Shown here: positions 1 to 6,294 of the stretch, one piece after another
Numbering within the stretch: position 1 is the stretch's first letter
How the letters are laid out: the number at the start of each line of letters is the position of its first letter
Assembly: GCA_964354375.1 (NCBI GenBank)
Contig: CAYGZQ010000101.1
Span: 1-9,239, forward strand
Reading direction: 5' to 3'
Source of the DNA: CAYGZQ01 sp964354375 [NCBI: uncultured Planctomycetota bacterium]
GTDB lineage: Bacteria > JAJVIF01 > JAPKYR01
Length of the DNA: 9,239 bases
Notes under the pieces: model-generated
What the model saw: only the letters and a program-made list of their open reading frames with translations
What the model was told of the DNA's origin: nothing
The model's database searches: none
Program-made: the position numbers and the translations under genes

Positions 1-741
1 CCCACCGCAGTATATCTCACTCGTTCTGGTAAACGAACCGACCGCCACAATGTCCACAACGCTCTTAAACTCCTCCAGAGAATCAGTGGGGTCCCATGCA
101 TGCTGCCAGAAATCGCAAGAAACCAATATCACCTGGTCATTCCACACGAATATCGAGTTAGCCCAAGGCTGTATCGAGGCCATTCTCACCACGGATTCCG
201 ATGCTATGTCGATCTCTATCAGGAGCCCACTGTCAACTGGAACAGGTCGGTCCGATGTCGCGTGTTCTTGATTGGTGCCCGCGGTTACATAGAGTGTATC
301 CTCGTCCTCGGAAAGAGCAATCGGGCGAATCGGATAATCCCAGGGCAGATCTATCGTGTCAACGAATTGCTTGCTATTCGTATCGAATATCGCGATATAC
401 CGCTCATAATCTGGAGCGTCGGAAACGGCAGTACAATAGATTAGTCCGTCTGACGTTGGTCCAGCGGCATCGACCAGATCATCATTGGGCACTAATTCAA
501 TGCCCCAATCGCCAGCAGAGTCTTCCGCAAGAAGGTATAAGCCGACCAACCTAAACACGACCCAGTATCTGTTAGACTCATCATCTTGAAGAATGCGAAG
601 CCCTTGCTCTAAGCTCATTTCCCGGGGATCTCCCAATTGAAACTCGTGTGTAATCGTCATTTCGGCTCTGAGAGTCTGAGCAGGTGCGAAGGATAGCAGC
701 ACAATGGCGATGGGAATGATCAGAAAGTGCAATTTGGTCAT
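1..741 (-). CDS. Secreted beta-propeller-like protein, 3' end cut off by the window edge
   Basis: The reverse strand is open from an ATG at 741 to base 1, giving 247 codons without a stop, so the gene continues beyond the left edge. The start is supported by AAAGGAGG (750-757) eight bases upstream and by a TTGACA promoter further up. Residues 1-26 form a signal peptide: a Lys near the N-terminus, a hydrophobic stretch IIPIAIVLLSFAPA, and a likely cleavage after LRA. The mature part is rich in short beta-type segments with a recurring 'display / event / value' cadence such as IAIFDTNSKQFVDTIDLP followed by PIALSEDEDTLYVTAG, resembling YVTN-type or NHL-like beta-propeller blades. That fold is inferred from pattern only. 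The product is probably exported to the periplasm or cell surface. Its substrate or partner is unknown. Base composition is lower in GC than the flagellar genes and uvrC. Confidence 0.8.
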   Translation of the reverse strand, partial: MTKLHFLIIPIAIVLLSFAPAQTLRAEMTITHEFQLGDPREMSLEQGLRILQDDESNRYWVVFRLVGLYLLAEDSAGDWGIELVPNDDLVDAAGPTSDGLIYCTAVSDAPDYERYIAIFDTNSKQFVDTIDLPWDYPIRPIALSEDEDTLYVTAGTNQEHATSDRPVPVDSGLLIEIDIASESVVRMASIQPWANSIFVWNDQVILVSCDFWQHAWDPTDSLEEFKSVVDIVAVGSFTRTSEIYCGG

Positions 742-749
742 GTTATGAT

Positions 750-757
750 CCTCCTTT
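750..757 (-). promoter_or_regulatory. Shine-Dalgarno site fixing the start of the secreted protein gene
   Basis: On the minus strand the sequence AAAGGAGG lies eight bases before the ATG at 741. It is a near-ideal anti-16S match and is the main reason for this start. Confidence 0.8.
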
Positions 758-795
758 CCAAGATGGGTGTCTCACAGCAAGGTAATTCTGCAGCA

Positions 796-873
796 CGTAG
801 CCCGGGAACCTGTTTCGTTACAGCATCGCGACGACTTTCGCACCATCCGGACGAAACAGGTTCCCGGGCTACG
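796..873. repeat. REP-like inverted repeat, 23-base perfect arms
   Basis: The left arm (796-818) begins CGTAGCCCGGGAACC and is the exact reverse complement of the right arm (851-873), with a 32-base loop between them. The arms begin and end in GTAGCCCGG/CCGGGCTAC, the same terminus seen in the weaker element at 5980-6040. Such intergenic palindromes are typical of REP/RAYT-mobilised or MITE-like elements, but no transposase is present here. It lies between the predicted transcription start and the ATG of the leftmost gene, so a strong RNA hairpin would form in that gene's leader. Confidence 0.85.
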
Positions 874-888
874 CGCTACCCCAATGAC

Positions 889-917
889 AAAATAGAGTCG
901 GAAAACTATTCTGTCAA
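889..917 (-). promoter_or_regulatory. Sigma-70-type promoter for the secreted protein gene
   Basis: Reading the minus strand, TTGACA (912-917) is followed after exactly 17 bases by TATTTT (889-894). The -35 box is a perfect consensus and the -10 box matches four of six. Transcription would start near 882, giving a leader of about 140 bases before the ATG at 741. That leader would contain the 23-base-arm inverted repeat. The promoter lies just downstream of the flhB-like gene, which makes the secreted-protein gene a separate transcription unit. Confidence 0.6.
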
Positions 918-967
918 TGCCAAATGCACAGTTTTACTTGTAAGTAAACGCGGACTTACATCTGCGA

Positions 968-1255
968 TCACAGGCCCTTCCGCTTCCGCATTTTCATGTC
1001 CAGCCTGTACACGAACGCGAGCACCTCGGCGATCGCGACATAGAACTCCTCCGGCACCTCCTGCCCGAGCTCGAGGACATACAGGCTCCGCGCGAGCGCC
1101 GGGTCCTCGTGGATATACACGTTGTGCTTGCGCGCGATCGCGAGTATCGCCTCCCCGATCGGGCCGAGCCCTTTCGCGAGCACCTTCGGCGCTCGATCGC
1201 TCTTCGGGTCGTACCCGAGCGCAATCGCCCGACGTATTTCATCCCTGAGATTCAT
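968..1255 (-). CDS. FlhB C-terminal-domain-like flagellar export protein (YlqH/FhlB type)
   Basis: This 95-residue protein matches the cytoplasmic C-terminal domain of FlhB/EscU/YscU/HrcU. Key segments are ALGYDPKSDRAPKVLAKG (residues 12-29), a GEAILAIARKHNVYIHEDP stretch (34-52), LARSLYVLELGQEVPEEFY (54-72) and the end AEVLAFVYRLD. It lacks the four membrane helices of full FlhB and also lacks the NPTH autocleavage motif that precedes this domain in FlhB, so it is a stand-alone homologue. In Bacillus the equivalent YlqH sits next to the FliK-like YlqG, and the same pairing is seen here. FhlB-type proteins can partly replace the FlhB C-terminal domain in flagellar export. It overlaps the upstream gene by ATGA, which implies translational coupling. 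Its exact role in this organism is inferred. Confidence 0.88.
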   Translation of the reverse strand: MNLRDEIRRAIALGYDPKSDRAPKVLAKGLGPIGEAILAIARKHNVYIHEDPALARSLYVLELGQEVPEEFYVAIAEVLAFVYRLDMKMRKRKGL

Positions 1256-3093
1256 ATCCGTATATCGAGCCCCCCCTCGCTCTTTTTCGATGGCGGCTTC
1301 TCGTCGGCCTTCGGTTCGTCGGTTTTCACCTGCAGAGCCGTCACCCGAAACCCGTCCGATTCGATCCCTCGAGCCTCCAGCGCGCGTTCGAGAGCGGGGA
1401 CCGACGTCCTGATCTCGTCCGCTGTGTCGCCGACGGCCGTGAAGAGTCCGGACACCGACGGCGCGGACACGACCCGGGAATCCTCCTCAATCTCCCGGTA
1501 TTCCAGCTTCGCGCGGATTTCTCCGAGCGCCTGCGTTCTCACGCTTATGATGCCGGTGCAGCGATTCTCCTCTCCCCCTTCGCCGCGATCCCGCGCGCCT
1601 TTCTCGGGAGAACCCTGACGCTCCTGGTCGGACTGGAGGATCACGAGCTGCGCGTTTCCGCCGGGAAAGAGAAGAGAGAGAAGCAGGCGCGGGACCATAT
1701 CCGGGACATCCGCCGCATGAGTGAGCAACGGAGCAATGAGAGCGCCCTCGAACGCATCGGCGAGAGTGGTCAATCGTGACGCGTGCGCGGCGATCGTCGC
1801 CGATTCCTCGACCTGCCATCGACCCGTACGGGCGACCCGTTCTGCAAGCGCAGCGAGCACCCTGATCCCGAACAGGATATCGCGCGACGGATTCGAGCCG
1901 CCTCGGTCCGATTCCTCCCCTGCACCGGCCGAAACGGTCGCGGGAGCCGATTCACTTTCGTCGGGGATCGCGGACTGCACAGCGCCCGGCAGAGTGGTCC
2001 CCGGCGGCGCAACCTGTTTGCCGATCTGCGCGGCAGGAACGAGCGACGGGTCCGCAGGGAGTACGGCGGGTCGAGGACCTTCCGTGCCGGGAGGGAGCTC
2101 GCTCGCCGGCGCAGAGCTCGGAGATGTCCCGGTCGCTGGTTTCCCAGAAGCTGCAACCACATCCGCGCCCTTAGCGGTCAACGCCGGCTGCGATGCGGTC
2201 TGTGCTTCGCCGGTTTCCGTGGGCCCGACACTTTGTCCGGTTTCTGCGGACACCCTTGCGCTGTCCGGGGAAGGGCCGGTCGAAATGCCAAGCGCCCTCA
2301 GCGTCGCGGACAAAGCCTTCATCGCATCGGCCAGCGCCGTCGCGGAACCCGTCATCGAGATGTCCGTCGCCGGCAATGAATTGACGGAATCTCCGACCGT
2401 GTCGGCAAGAGTTGTCAGCGACGCAGTCAGCTCTTTCGCCGTCCCCGGCGCGGTCTGACTCAGCTTCGCGATATCCGCGCGCAGAACGGTGAGCGAGTTT
2501 ATGATCGCCGATTTGATTTCGGATGCTCGCAGGCTGAAATTCTCCGGATTGATGAAACCCTCCGAGATCGCCGCGCGAAGCACATTCGCGACCGGCTTGG
2601 GAAGCTCGGCCCATTTCGGCGTCTCGACAAGCTTCAACAAAAGCTGGTCCGTGATCTCTCCTGCCGGACGTCCCGCAGATTCGAGCGCGAGCGCAGACAG
2701 CTCGGCCAGGTCGGGCTTCGTCGCCGAGGTCGCGGATTTCGAGACATCGCTCGATTGTCTCTTCCCGTTCGCCGACTTCGACGCCTCGACCGCCAGAAGT
2801 CGAAGCACGAACGATTCGTCCGCAAGCTCGAGGACCTCAAGCGTCACACGGGCGCCCTCGGGAAGGGACTTAGATACGACGGCCTCGATAAGGTGCGAGG
2901 CAAGCGCGATTTTCGCTATGCCGCCCGAATCGCTCCCCGCATTCCCGGTCTCCCCGGTCTGACCGTACGGCTCCATGCGATAAACGCGACCGTGCAGAAT
3001 CTGTCCCGGCATGACATTCAGCCGGGTGAGCGCCTTCCCTGTCGCCGGCGAAAGGCGCAGCAACTGCATATATCCGTACGGATTCGTCGGCAT
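1252..3093 (-). CDS. FliK-like flagellar hook-length control protein (YlqG-like)
   Basis: The product has about 613 residues. An N-terminal region reads LNVMPGQILHGRVYRMEP and EGARVTLEVLEL, like the small beta domain at the start of YlqG/FliK-type proteins. A helical middle follows. Residues about 270-400 are a low-complexity Ala/Pro/Ser/Thr/Gly-rich linker. The C-terminal domain (about 470-590) contains GGNAQLVILQ, ISVRTQALGEIRAKLEY, VSGLFTAV and VPALERALEARGIESDGFRVTALQV, which follows the FliK C-terminal (Flg_hook) pattern that contacts FlhB. FliK measures hook length and switches export specificity, so the adjacent FlhB-C-like gene fits. The ATG at 3093 was chosen because an extended -10 box lies about 40 bases upstream. 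An in-frame TTG at 3129 would add 12 residues but falls at the predicted transcription start and has no Shine-Dalgarno site. ATG 3069 is another option. The start is therefore uncertain. Confidence 0.8.
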   Translation of the reverse strand: MPTNPYGYMQLLRLSPATGKALTRLNVMPGQILHGRVYRMEPYGQTGETGNAGSDSGGIAKIALASHLIEAVVSKSLPEGARVTLEVLELADESFVLRLLAVEASKSANGKRQSSDVSKSATSATKPDLAELSALALESAGRPAGEITDQLLLKLVETPKWAELPKPVANVLRAAISEGFINPENFSLRASEIKSAIINSLTVLRADIAKLSQTAPGTAKELTASLTTLADTVGDSVNSLPATDISMTGSATALADAMKALSATLRALGISTGPSPDSARVSAETGQSVGPTETGEAQTASQPALTAKGADVVAASGKPATGTSPSSAPASELPPGTEGPRPAVLPADPSLVPAAQIGKQVAPPGTTLPGAVQSAIPDESESAPATVSAGAGEESDRGGSNPSRDILFGIRVLAALAERVARTGRWQVEESATIAAHASRLTTLADAFEGALIAPLLTHAADVPDMVPRLLLSLLFPGGNAQLVILQSDQERQGSPEKGARDRGEGGEENRCTGIISVRTQALGEIRAKLEYREIEEDSRVVSAPSVSGLFTAVGDTADEIRTSVPALERALEARGIESDGFRVTALQVKTDEPKADEKPPSKKSEGGLDIRI

Positions 3094-3134
3094 CGCTCGT
3101 CGGGGATCAAACGCCCCCTCGGTCCTCAATCACG

Positions 3135-3143
3135 ATTTTATCA
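3135..3143 (-). promoter_or_regulatory. Possible extended -10 promoter of the flagellar gene pair
   Basis: The minus strand reads TGATAAAAT, that is TGn followed by TAAAAT, which matches five of six bases of the -10 consensus. No clear -35 box is seen at 16-18 bases. The start point would be near 3128, giving a leader of about 35 bases to the ATG at 3093. A flagellar sigma factor cannot be excluded. Confidence 0.35.
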
Positions 3144-3224
3144 CGGATTCGTCCCGCCATCATAAAGAGTCTCAATGCGATGCAATCGAGTCTCAAAGTC
3201 CGGCAATTCGCTGCAAGATCCAAA

Positions 3225-3267
3225 AAACCCCGTCCCCCCCTTGGGGGGGACTACAGGGGGGCTCTTC
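3225..3267. repeat. GC-rich palindromic unit A, copy 1 (43 bases)
   Basis: The unit begins AAACCCC and contains the palindrome GTCCCCCCC-TT-GGGGGGGAC with nine-base arms and a two-base centre, followed by ACAGGGGGGCTCTTC. An identical 43-base copy lies at 3401-3443, in the same orientation and 176 bases away. It is intergenic, between the divergent fliK-like gene and uvrC. Confidence 0.9.
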
Positions 3268-3305
3268 GAACTGACCCGCGTGCCCGTTGATTGATGGCCC
3301 TCCCT

Positions 3306-3398
3306 CAATCCCTCCCCAAGGGGAGGGAGGTGCAGGGACAATCCCTCCCCAAGGGGAGGGAGGTGGATGGACAATCCCTCCCCAAGGGGAGGGAGAAG
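3306..3398. repeat. Tandem 33-base palindromic units B (three copies)
   Basis: Three direct copies start at 3306, 3339 and 3372, an exact 33-base period. Each holds TCCCTCCCC-AA-GGGGAGGGA, a palindrome with nine-base arms and a two-base centre. The first 27 bases of copies 1 and 2 are identical. The third diverges after GGGGAGGGAG. The short variable bases between palindromes are too few to be CRISPR spacers. Because 33 is a multiple of three, the block stays open in several frames on both strands and produces spurious reading frames with a repeating PPQGEG or PLGEG peptide. No protein is proposed here. Confidence 0.9.
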
Positions 3399-3400
3399 CG

Positions 3401-3443
3401 AAACCCCGTCCCCCCCTTGGGGGGGACTACAGGGGGGCTCTTC
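3401..3443. repeat. GC-rich palindromic unit A, copy 2 (43 bases)
   Basis: This copy is identical to 3225-3267 over 43 bases. Together the two copies bracket the three B units, giving the order A-B-B-B-A. The unit ends about 40 bases before uvrC, just upstream of the putative uvrC promoter. Confidence 0.9.
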
Positions 3444-3447
3444 CCGC

Positions 3448-3477
3448 TTACCACCGACTTCGATTTTCCCTTATACT
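3448..3477 (+). promoter_or_regulatory. Putative uvrC promoter, possibly giving a leaderless mRNA
   Basis: TTACCA (3448-3453) and TATACT (3472-3477) are 18 bases apart. Each has a fair match to sigma-70 consensus. The -10 box ends only seven bases before the uvrC ATG at 3485, so transcription would start at or next to the A of the ATG. No Shine-Dalgarno site is present in CTTTCCCCG before the ATG, which agrees with leaderless translation. Confidence 0.5.
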
Positions 3478-3484
3478 TTCCCCG

Positions 3485-5353
3485 ATGCCGGTCACTCGCA
3501 TTCCAAAGGACAAGCTCGAGAAGCTTCTCGACTCCATGCCGCCCAAGCCGGGCATCTACATCATGCGCGGCCACGCGGGCAGGATTCTCTATATCGGCAA
3601 GGCCAAAAACCTCAGGAACCGCGTCAGATCATATTTCCAGGAGTCGGCGAACCATCCCAGGCGGACGCGACGCATGGTCTGGCTGGTCGCCGACATCGAC
3701 ATCATCATCACCGCCACCGAGCTCGAGGCCCTCACGCTCGAGGCCACCCTCATCAAGCAGCATCAGCCGTACTACAACGTCGCCCTCAAGGACGACAAGA
3801 GCTACCCGTACGTGAAAATCACCTACGGCGAAAAATATCCGCGCGTGGTCCTGGCCCGCGACCTCACCCGCGACCCCGACGCCCGCTACTACGGTCCCTT
3901 CTCCGCGCTCACCGTCCGCCGCGCCCTCGAAATAATCCACGACGTCTTCCCGCTTCGCGAGTGCAGCGACGATCTCGAGACTCAGAAGAAGCGACCCTGC
4001 CTCCAGTACCAGATCGGTCGATGCCTCGGTCCCTGCATAGGGGCCGTCGAACCGGACGAATACCTCCGCACAATCAAGGACGTCGAAATGTTCCTGCGCG
4101 GCGAAGGCGAAGAACTCGCCGAGCGCCTCGAAAAAGAGATGGTCGAGGCAAGCGCGAACATGGACTTCGAGCGCGCCGCCGATTTGAGGGACCAGGCGCG
4201 GACGATCAGGGATGTCACGGAGAAACAACTGGTCGTGCTCGACCGCTACGTGGACCAGGACTACATCGCCCTCGCGCTCGGATGGGGCCGCGCGCTCGTC
4301 ACCGTCTTCTTCATTCGCGGCGGGAAGCTGGTCGGGAAAGAGAACTTCTCCTTAAGCGGCACCACCGGAAGCGAGTCGGAGCGCACGGAGAGCCTCTACG
4401 CATTCGTGCAGAACTACTATTCCCGCGCCGGTGTCATACCTGCCGAGATCTACATCGAGAACGATCCCGGCGACGGAACGGTTCTCGAAGAATGGCTCTC
4501 CGGACTGAGGGGCGGGAAAGTGAAAATCCGGGTGCCCCAGAAGGGCGACAAGCTGAAAATCCTCGAGATGGTCCGGGACAACGCGCGCATTGAGCTCGAG
4601 AACCTGATCAGAAAGGAGGAGGATGAGGAGAAACGCCTCACCGAGGCTTTGAAGGAGATTAAGAAGTTCCTGCACCTCCCCAAGCGTCCCCGATGGATTG
4701 AGTGCTATGATGTAAGTAATCTCGGGGTTGACAACAAAGAGCGTACCGCAACCGCCTCTCGTGTGGTATATATAGAGGGTAGGCCGTCCAAAGACGACTA
4801 CCGCCGCTACCGCATCAGAGACGTCGACATCCAGGACGACTACGCCATGATGCGGCAGGCGATCTTAAGGAGGCTGAACGAGTTCAAAGAGGAGCCCGGC
4901 GAGGCCGGACGCATCGGTCTGATGTTGCTGGACGGGGGGCGCGGGCACCTGGGAGTTGTCTGGCAACTCTTGCGCGATACGGGATTTGACGATAAAATAC
5001 CATTAGCTGCGCTGGCGAAGGCCGAGGAGGAGTTCTATATACCGGGCCGTGAGTCGCCCATCAAACTCCCCGAGAGCTCGCCCGCCCGAAGACTTCTGAA
5101 CGAAATAAGGGATGAAGCGCACAGATTCGCCAACCGTTACAGAGTGACCCTCGAAAAGAAACGATTAGAGACTAACATATTGGATCGCATTCCGGGCATA
5201 GGTCCGAAGCGCAAGGAGGCATTGCTCCAGCGCTTCGGCAGCGTGAAAAAGCTCAGGGGGGCAACAGCGGAGGAAATCGCGGAGGTCGAAGGTATCGGCC
5301 TCGAAATCGCGAAACAAGTGTTGGAGGCACTCGGGCGGGCCGCAGATCTGTAG
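3485..5353 (+). CDS. uvrC: UvrABC system protein C (excinuclease subunit)
   Basis: UvrC makes the 3' and 5' incisions around a lesion in nucleotide excision repair, acting on the UvrB-DNA complex. The 622-residue product has every expected part. The GIY-YIG nuclease domain spans about 19-100, with GIY at 23-25, YIG at 36-38 and the catalytic-type Glu at 86. Cysteines at 160, 172, 180 and 184 have the 12/8/4 spacing of the reported UvrC iron-sulfur ligands. The UVR motif (about 205-240, LEKEMVEASANMDFERAADLRDQ) is the UvrB-binding coiled coil. The RNase-H-like endonuclease domain carries Asp409 (CYDVSN), Asp483 (LLDGGRGHLG) and His546 (RDEAHRF). A double helix-hairpin-helix follows at about 566-616 (IPGIGPKRKEALL and VEGIGLEIAKQVL). 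The start is set at MPVTRIPKDK, where family similarity begins. The open frame extends upstream to 3287 but only through the palindromic repeats. Length is typical of the family. Confidence 0.98.
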   Translation: MPVTRIPKDKLEKLLDSMPPKPGIYIMRGHAGRILYIGKAKNLRNRVRSYFQESANHPRRTRRMVWLVADIDIIITATELEALTLEATLIKQHQPYYNVALKDDKSYPYVKITYGEKYPRVVLARDLTRDPDARYYGPFSALTVRRALEIIHDVFPLRECSDDLETQKKRPCLQYQIGRCLGPCIGAVEPDEYLRTIKDVEMFLRGEGEELAERLEKEMVEASANMDFERAADLRDQARTIRDVTEKQLVVLDRYVDQDYIALALGWGRALVTVFFIRGGKLVGKENFSLSGTTGSESERTESLYAFVQNYYSRAGVIPAEIYIENDPGDGTVLEEWLSGLRGGKVKIRVPQKGDKLKILEMVRDNARIELENLIRKEEDEEKRLTEALKEIKKFLHLPKRPRWIECYDVSNLGVDNKERTATASRVVYIEGRPSKDDYRRYRIRDVDIQDDYAMMRQAILRRLNEFKEEPGEAGRIGLMLLDGGRGHLGVVWQLLRDTGFDDKIPLAALAKAEEEFYIPGRESPIKLPESSPARRLLNEIRDEAHRFANRYRVTLEKKRLETNILDRIPGIGPKRKEALLQRFGSVKKLRGATAEEIAEVEGIGLEIAKQVLEALGRAADL

Positions 5354-5470
5354 ACTCGACTGGTCGGGACCGCTCCTCGGCCGGACCTTTCGGGTTAGCG
5401 TAGTCATATCGAAGACCCTCGGGACAGGGGTCAGCGCGATATTATCCATAGACGCTAAGGAGGGCATATT

Positions 5471-5842
5471 ATGCCGTTGTTATGGGTCTGCATCGGAGTT
5501 GTGGTTATCGCGGTCGCATGGGCGTTGATCGCGGCTTACAGCGGGAGGCCTAAGCCGACTAATATCGACTATTCCGCTCCTCCACCTCCACCCATTCCTG
5601 AATTCGAGATGCCGGAAACACCGAAAGCCAGCACGTGGCACGAAGGCGCCAAGGCGGGTGTCAGCAAGAATTTCGGCAAGGGCGGCATACCGAGCGGCGT
5701 CTCCAGAGACGCGGGCGGCATTGCGGTCAAGAGCGCTAAAGACGACGATCTGGAATGGCTGAAGAACGCTCGACCGTTCGAGCCAAGAGCCACCAAGCTG
5801 AACCTCGATCAGGACCTGGAGGAAGTGAGCGAGAAGACCTGA
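5471..5842 (+). CDS. Small single-pass membrane protein, function unknown
   Basis: The product has 123 residues. AAGGAGG (5457-5463) lies seven bases before the ATG and makes the start firm. Residues 4-22 (LWVCIGVVVIAVAWALIAA) form one membrane helix with no charge before it and SGRPKP just after, so by the positive-inside rule the C-terminal part should face the cytoplasm. The rest is hydrophilic: a Pro-rich stretch APPPPPIPEFEMPETP (about 36-51), a Gly/Lys-rich segment, then an acidic tail ending DQDLEEVSEKT. No catalytic motif is visible and no family is recognised. It lies 117 bases after uvrC and is followed by a terminator, so it may be its own unit or the tail of a uvrC transcript. Confidence 0.8.
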   Translation: MPLLWVCIGVVVIAVAWALIAAYSGRPKPTNIDYSAPPPPPIPEFEMPETPKASTWHEGAKAGVSKNFGKGGIPSGVSRDAGGIAVKSAKDDDLEWLKNARPFEPRATKLNLDQDLEEVSEKT

Positions 5843-5927
5843 GCGCCCGAAATCAGGCCTCCCGCGCATTCGTCCATTTGGGGTCTTAATCCCCAGGGAA
5901 AGGCTGTATGTATGCTCGTATTCCCAC

Positions 5928-5949
5928 GGGGCCACCGGCCTCTTTTTTT
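5928..5949 (+). terminator. Rho-independent terminator after the small membrane protein gene
   Basis: GGGGCC (5928-5933) pairs with GGCCTC (5937-5942) around an ACC loop, with one G-U pair, and is followed by seven T residues (5943-5949). It lies about 85 bases after the stop at 5842 and would end that transcript. The stem is short, so strength is uncertain. Confidence 0.65.
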
Positions 5950-5979
5950 GTCGCCTGCGACCGATTACCTCGTCCATGT

Positions 5980-6040
5980 AGCCCGGCTTCGCGGACCATA
6001 TTGCACATCCAAACCATTGTCCTGCCTCGCGAATCCGGCT
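5980..6040. repeat. REP-like imperfect inverted repeat beginning GTAGCCCGG
   Basis: AGCCCGGCTTCGCGG (5980-5994) is nearly the reverse complement of CTCGCGAATCCGGCT (6026-6040), with one bulge and a mismatch or two. The element starts with GTAGCCCGG (5978-5986), the same terminus as the large inverted repeat at 796-873, although the inner stems differ. This suggests two members or subfamilies of one dispersed palindromic family. Confidence 0.55.
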
Positions 6041-6221
6041 TTCTTAATAAATTCCCGCGATTTATCGATGCATCCCGGAAATGTGCATCCGCCGCAAAGA
6101 CAGCATGAAACGGGATTCTCTCCTCCATAAGCACATTTGCACAGCAGCCTTGCTCAACTTGTGACTGCGCCGCCTTGCGAGTTATTCGGGTGTTAAATGG
6201 TCTATAAGGCTATTTTTTTCC

Positions 6222-6250
6222 TTGCTTTCGTTATCAGATTGTGCTATATG
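6222..6250 (+). promoter_or_regulatory. Weak promoter candidate for the lipoprotein gene
   Basis: TTGCTT (6222-6227) and TATATG (6245-6250) are 17 bases apart, with TGC directly before the -10 as in extended -10 promoters. Both boxes are only partial matches. The leader would be about 38 bases. Confidence 0.3.
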
Positions 6251-6294
6251 CTTGCGCTTATAGAAGAGAAGCAGGACTGATAGGAGGAATCACC

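Larger units (their letters stand above)
5843..6294. other. Intergenic region without a convincing gene
   Basis: This 452-base stretch holds the terminator at 5928-5949, a REP-like imperfect palindrome at 5980-6040 and a weak promoter candidate at 6222-6250. Short open frames on both strands lack ribosome binding sites and run across the palindrome, so none is accepted as a gene. A T-rich run (6213-6219) has no good stem before it. Confidence 0.6.

Noticed and set aside
933-948. Palindrome TTTACTT-GT-AAGTAAA as terminator of the flagellar pair
   Set aside because: The stem is AT-rich with a two-base centre, and no T-run follows on the minus strand, so termination is not supported.
1721-2458. 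Long plus-strand open frame opposite the fliK-like gene
   Set aside because: It arises from the GC-rich, Ala/Pro/Ser-rich linker of the fliK-like gene on the other strand. Its peptide has no recognisable pattern or start site.
3306-3398. CRISPR-like appearance of the 33-base repeats
   Set aside because: The units are directly tandem with only a few variable bases between palindromes. There are no spacers of 25-40 bases and no cas genes.
3287-3484. N-terminal extension of UvrC through the palindromic repeats (66 extra residues)
   Set aside because: The extension is a translation of repeats with a PPQGEG period, has no family similarity, and the promoter and family start point to 3485.
3367-4593. 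Large alternative frame overlapping uvrC
   Set aside because: It is very rich in Arg, Pro and His, typical of an out-of-frame reading of a GC-rich gene, and uvrC itself is certain.
5360-5392. Hairpin after uvrC as an intrinsic terminator
   Set aside because: The stem GGTCGGG/CCGGACC is imperfect and only three T residues follow.
5886-6134. Minus-strand open frame of 82 codons in the intergenic region
   Set aside because: It spans the REP-like palindrome and the terminator, has no ribosome binding site and no recognisable protein pattern.
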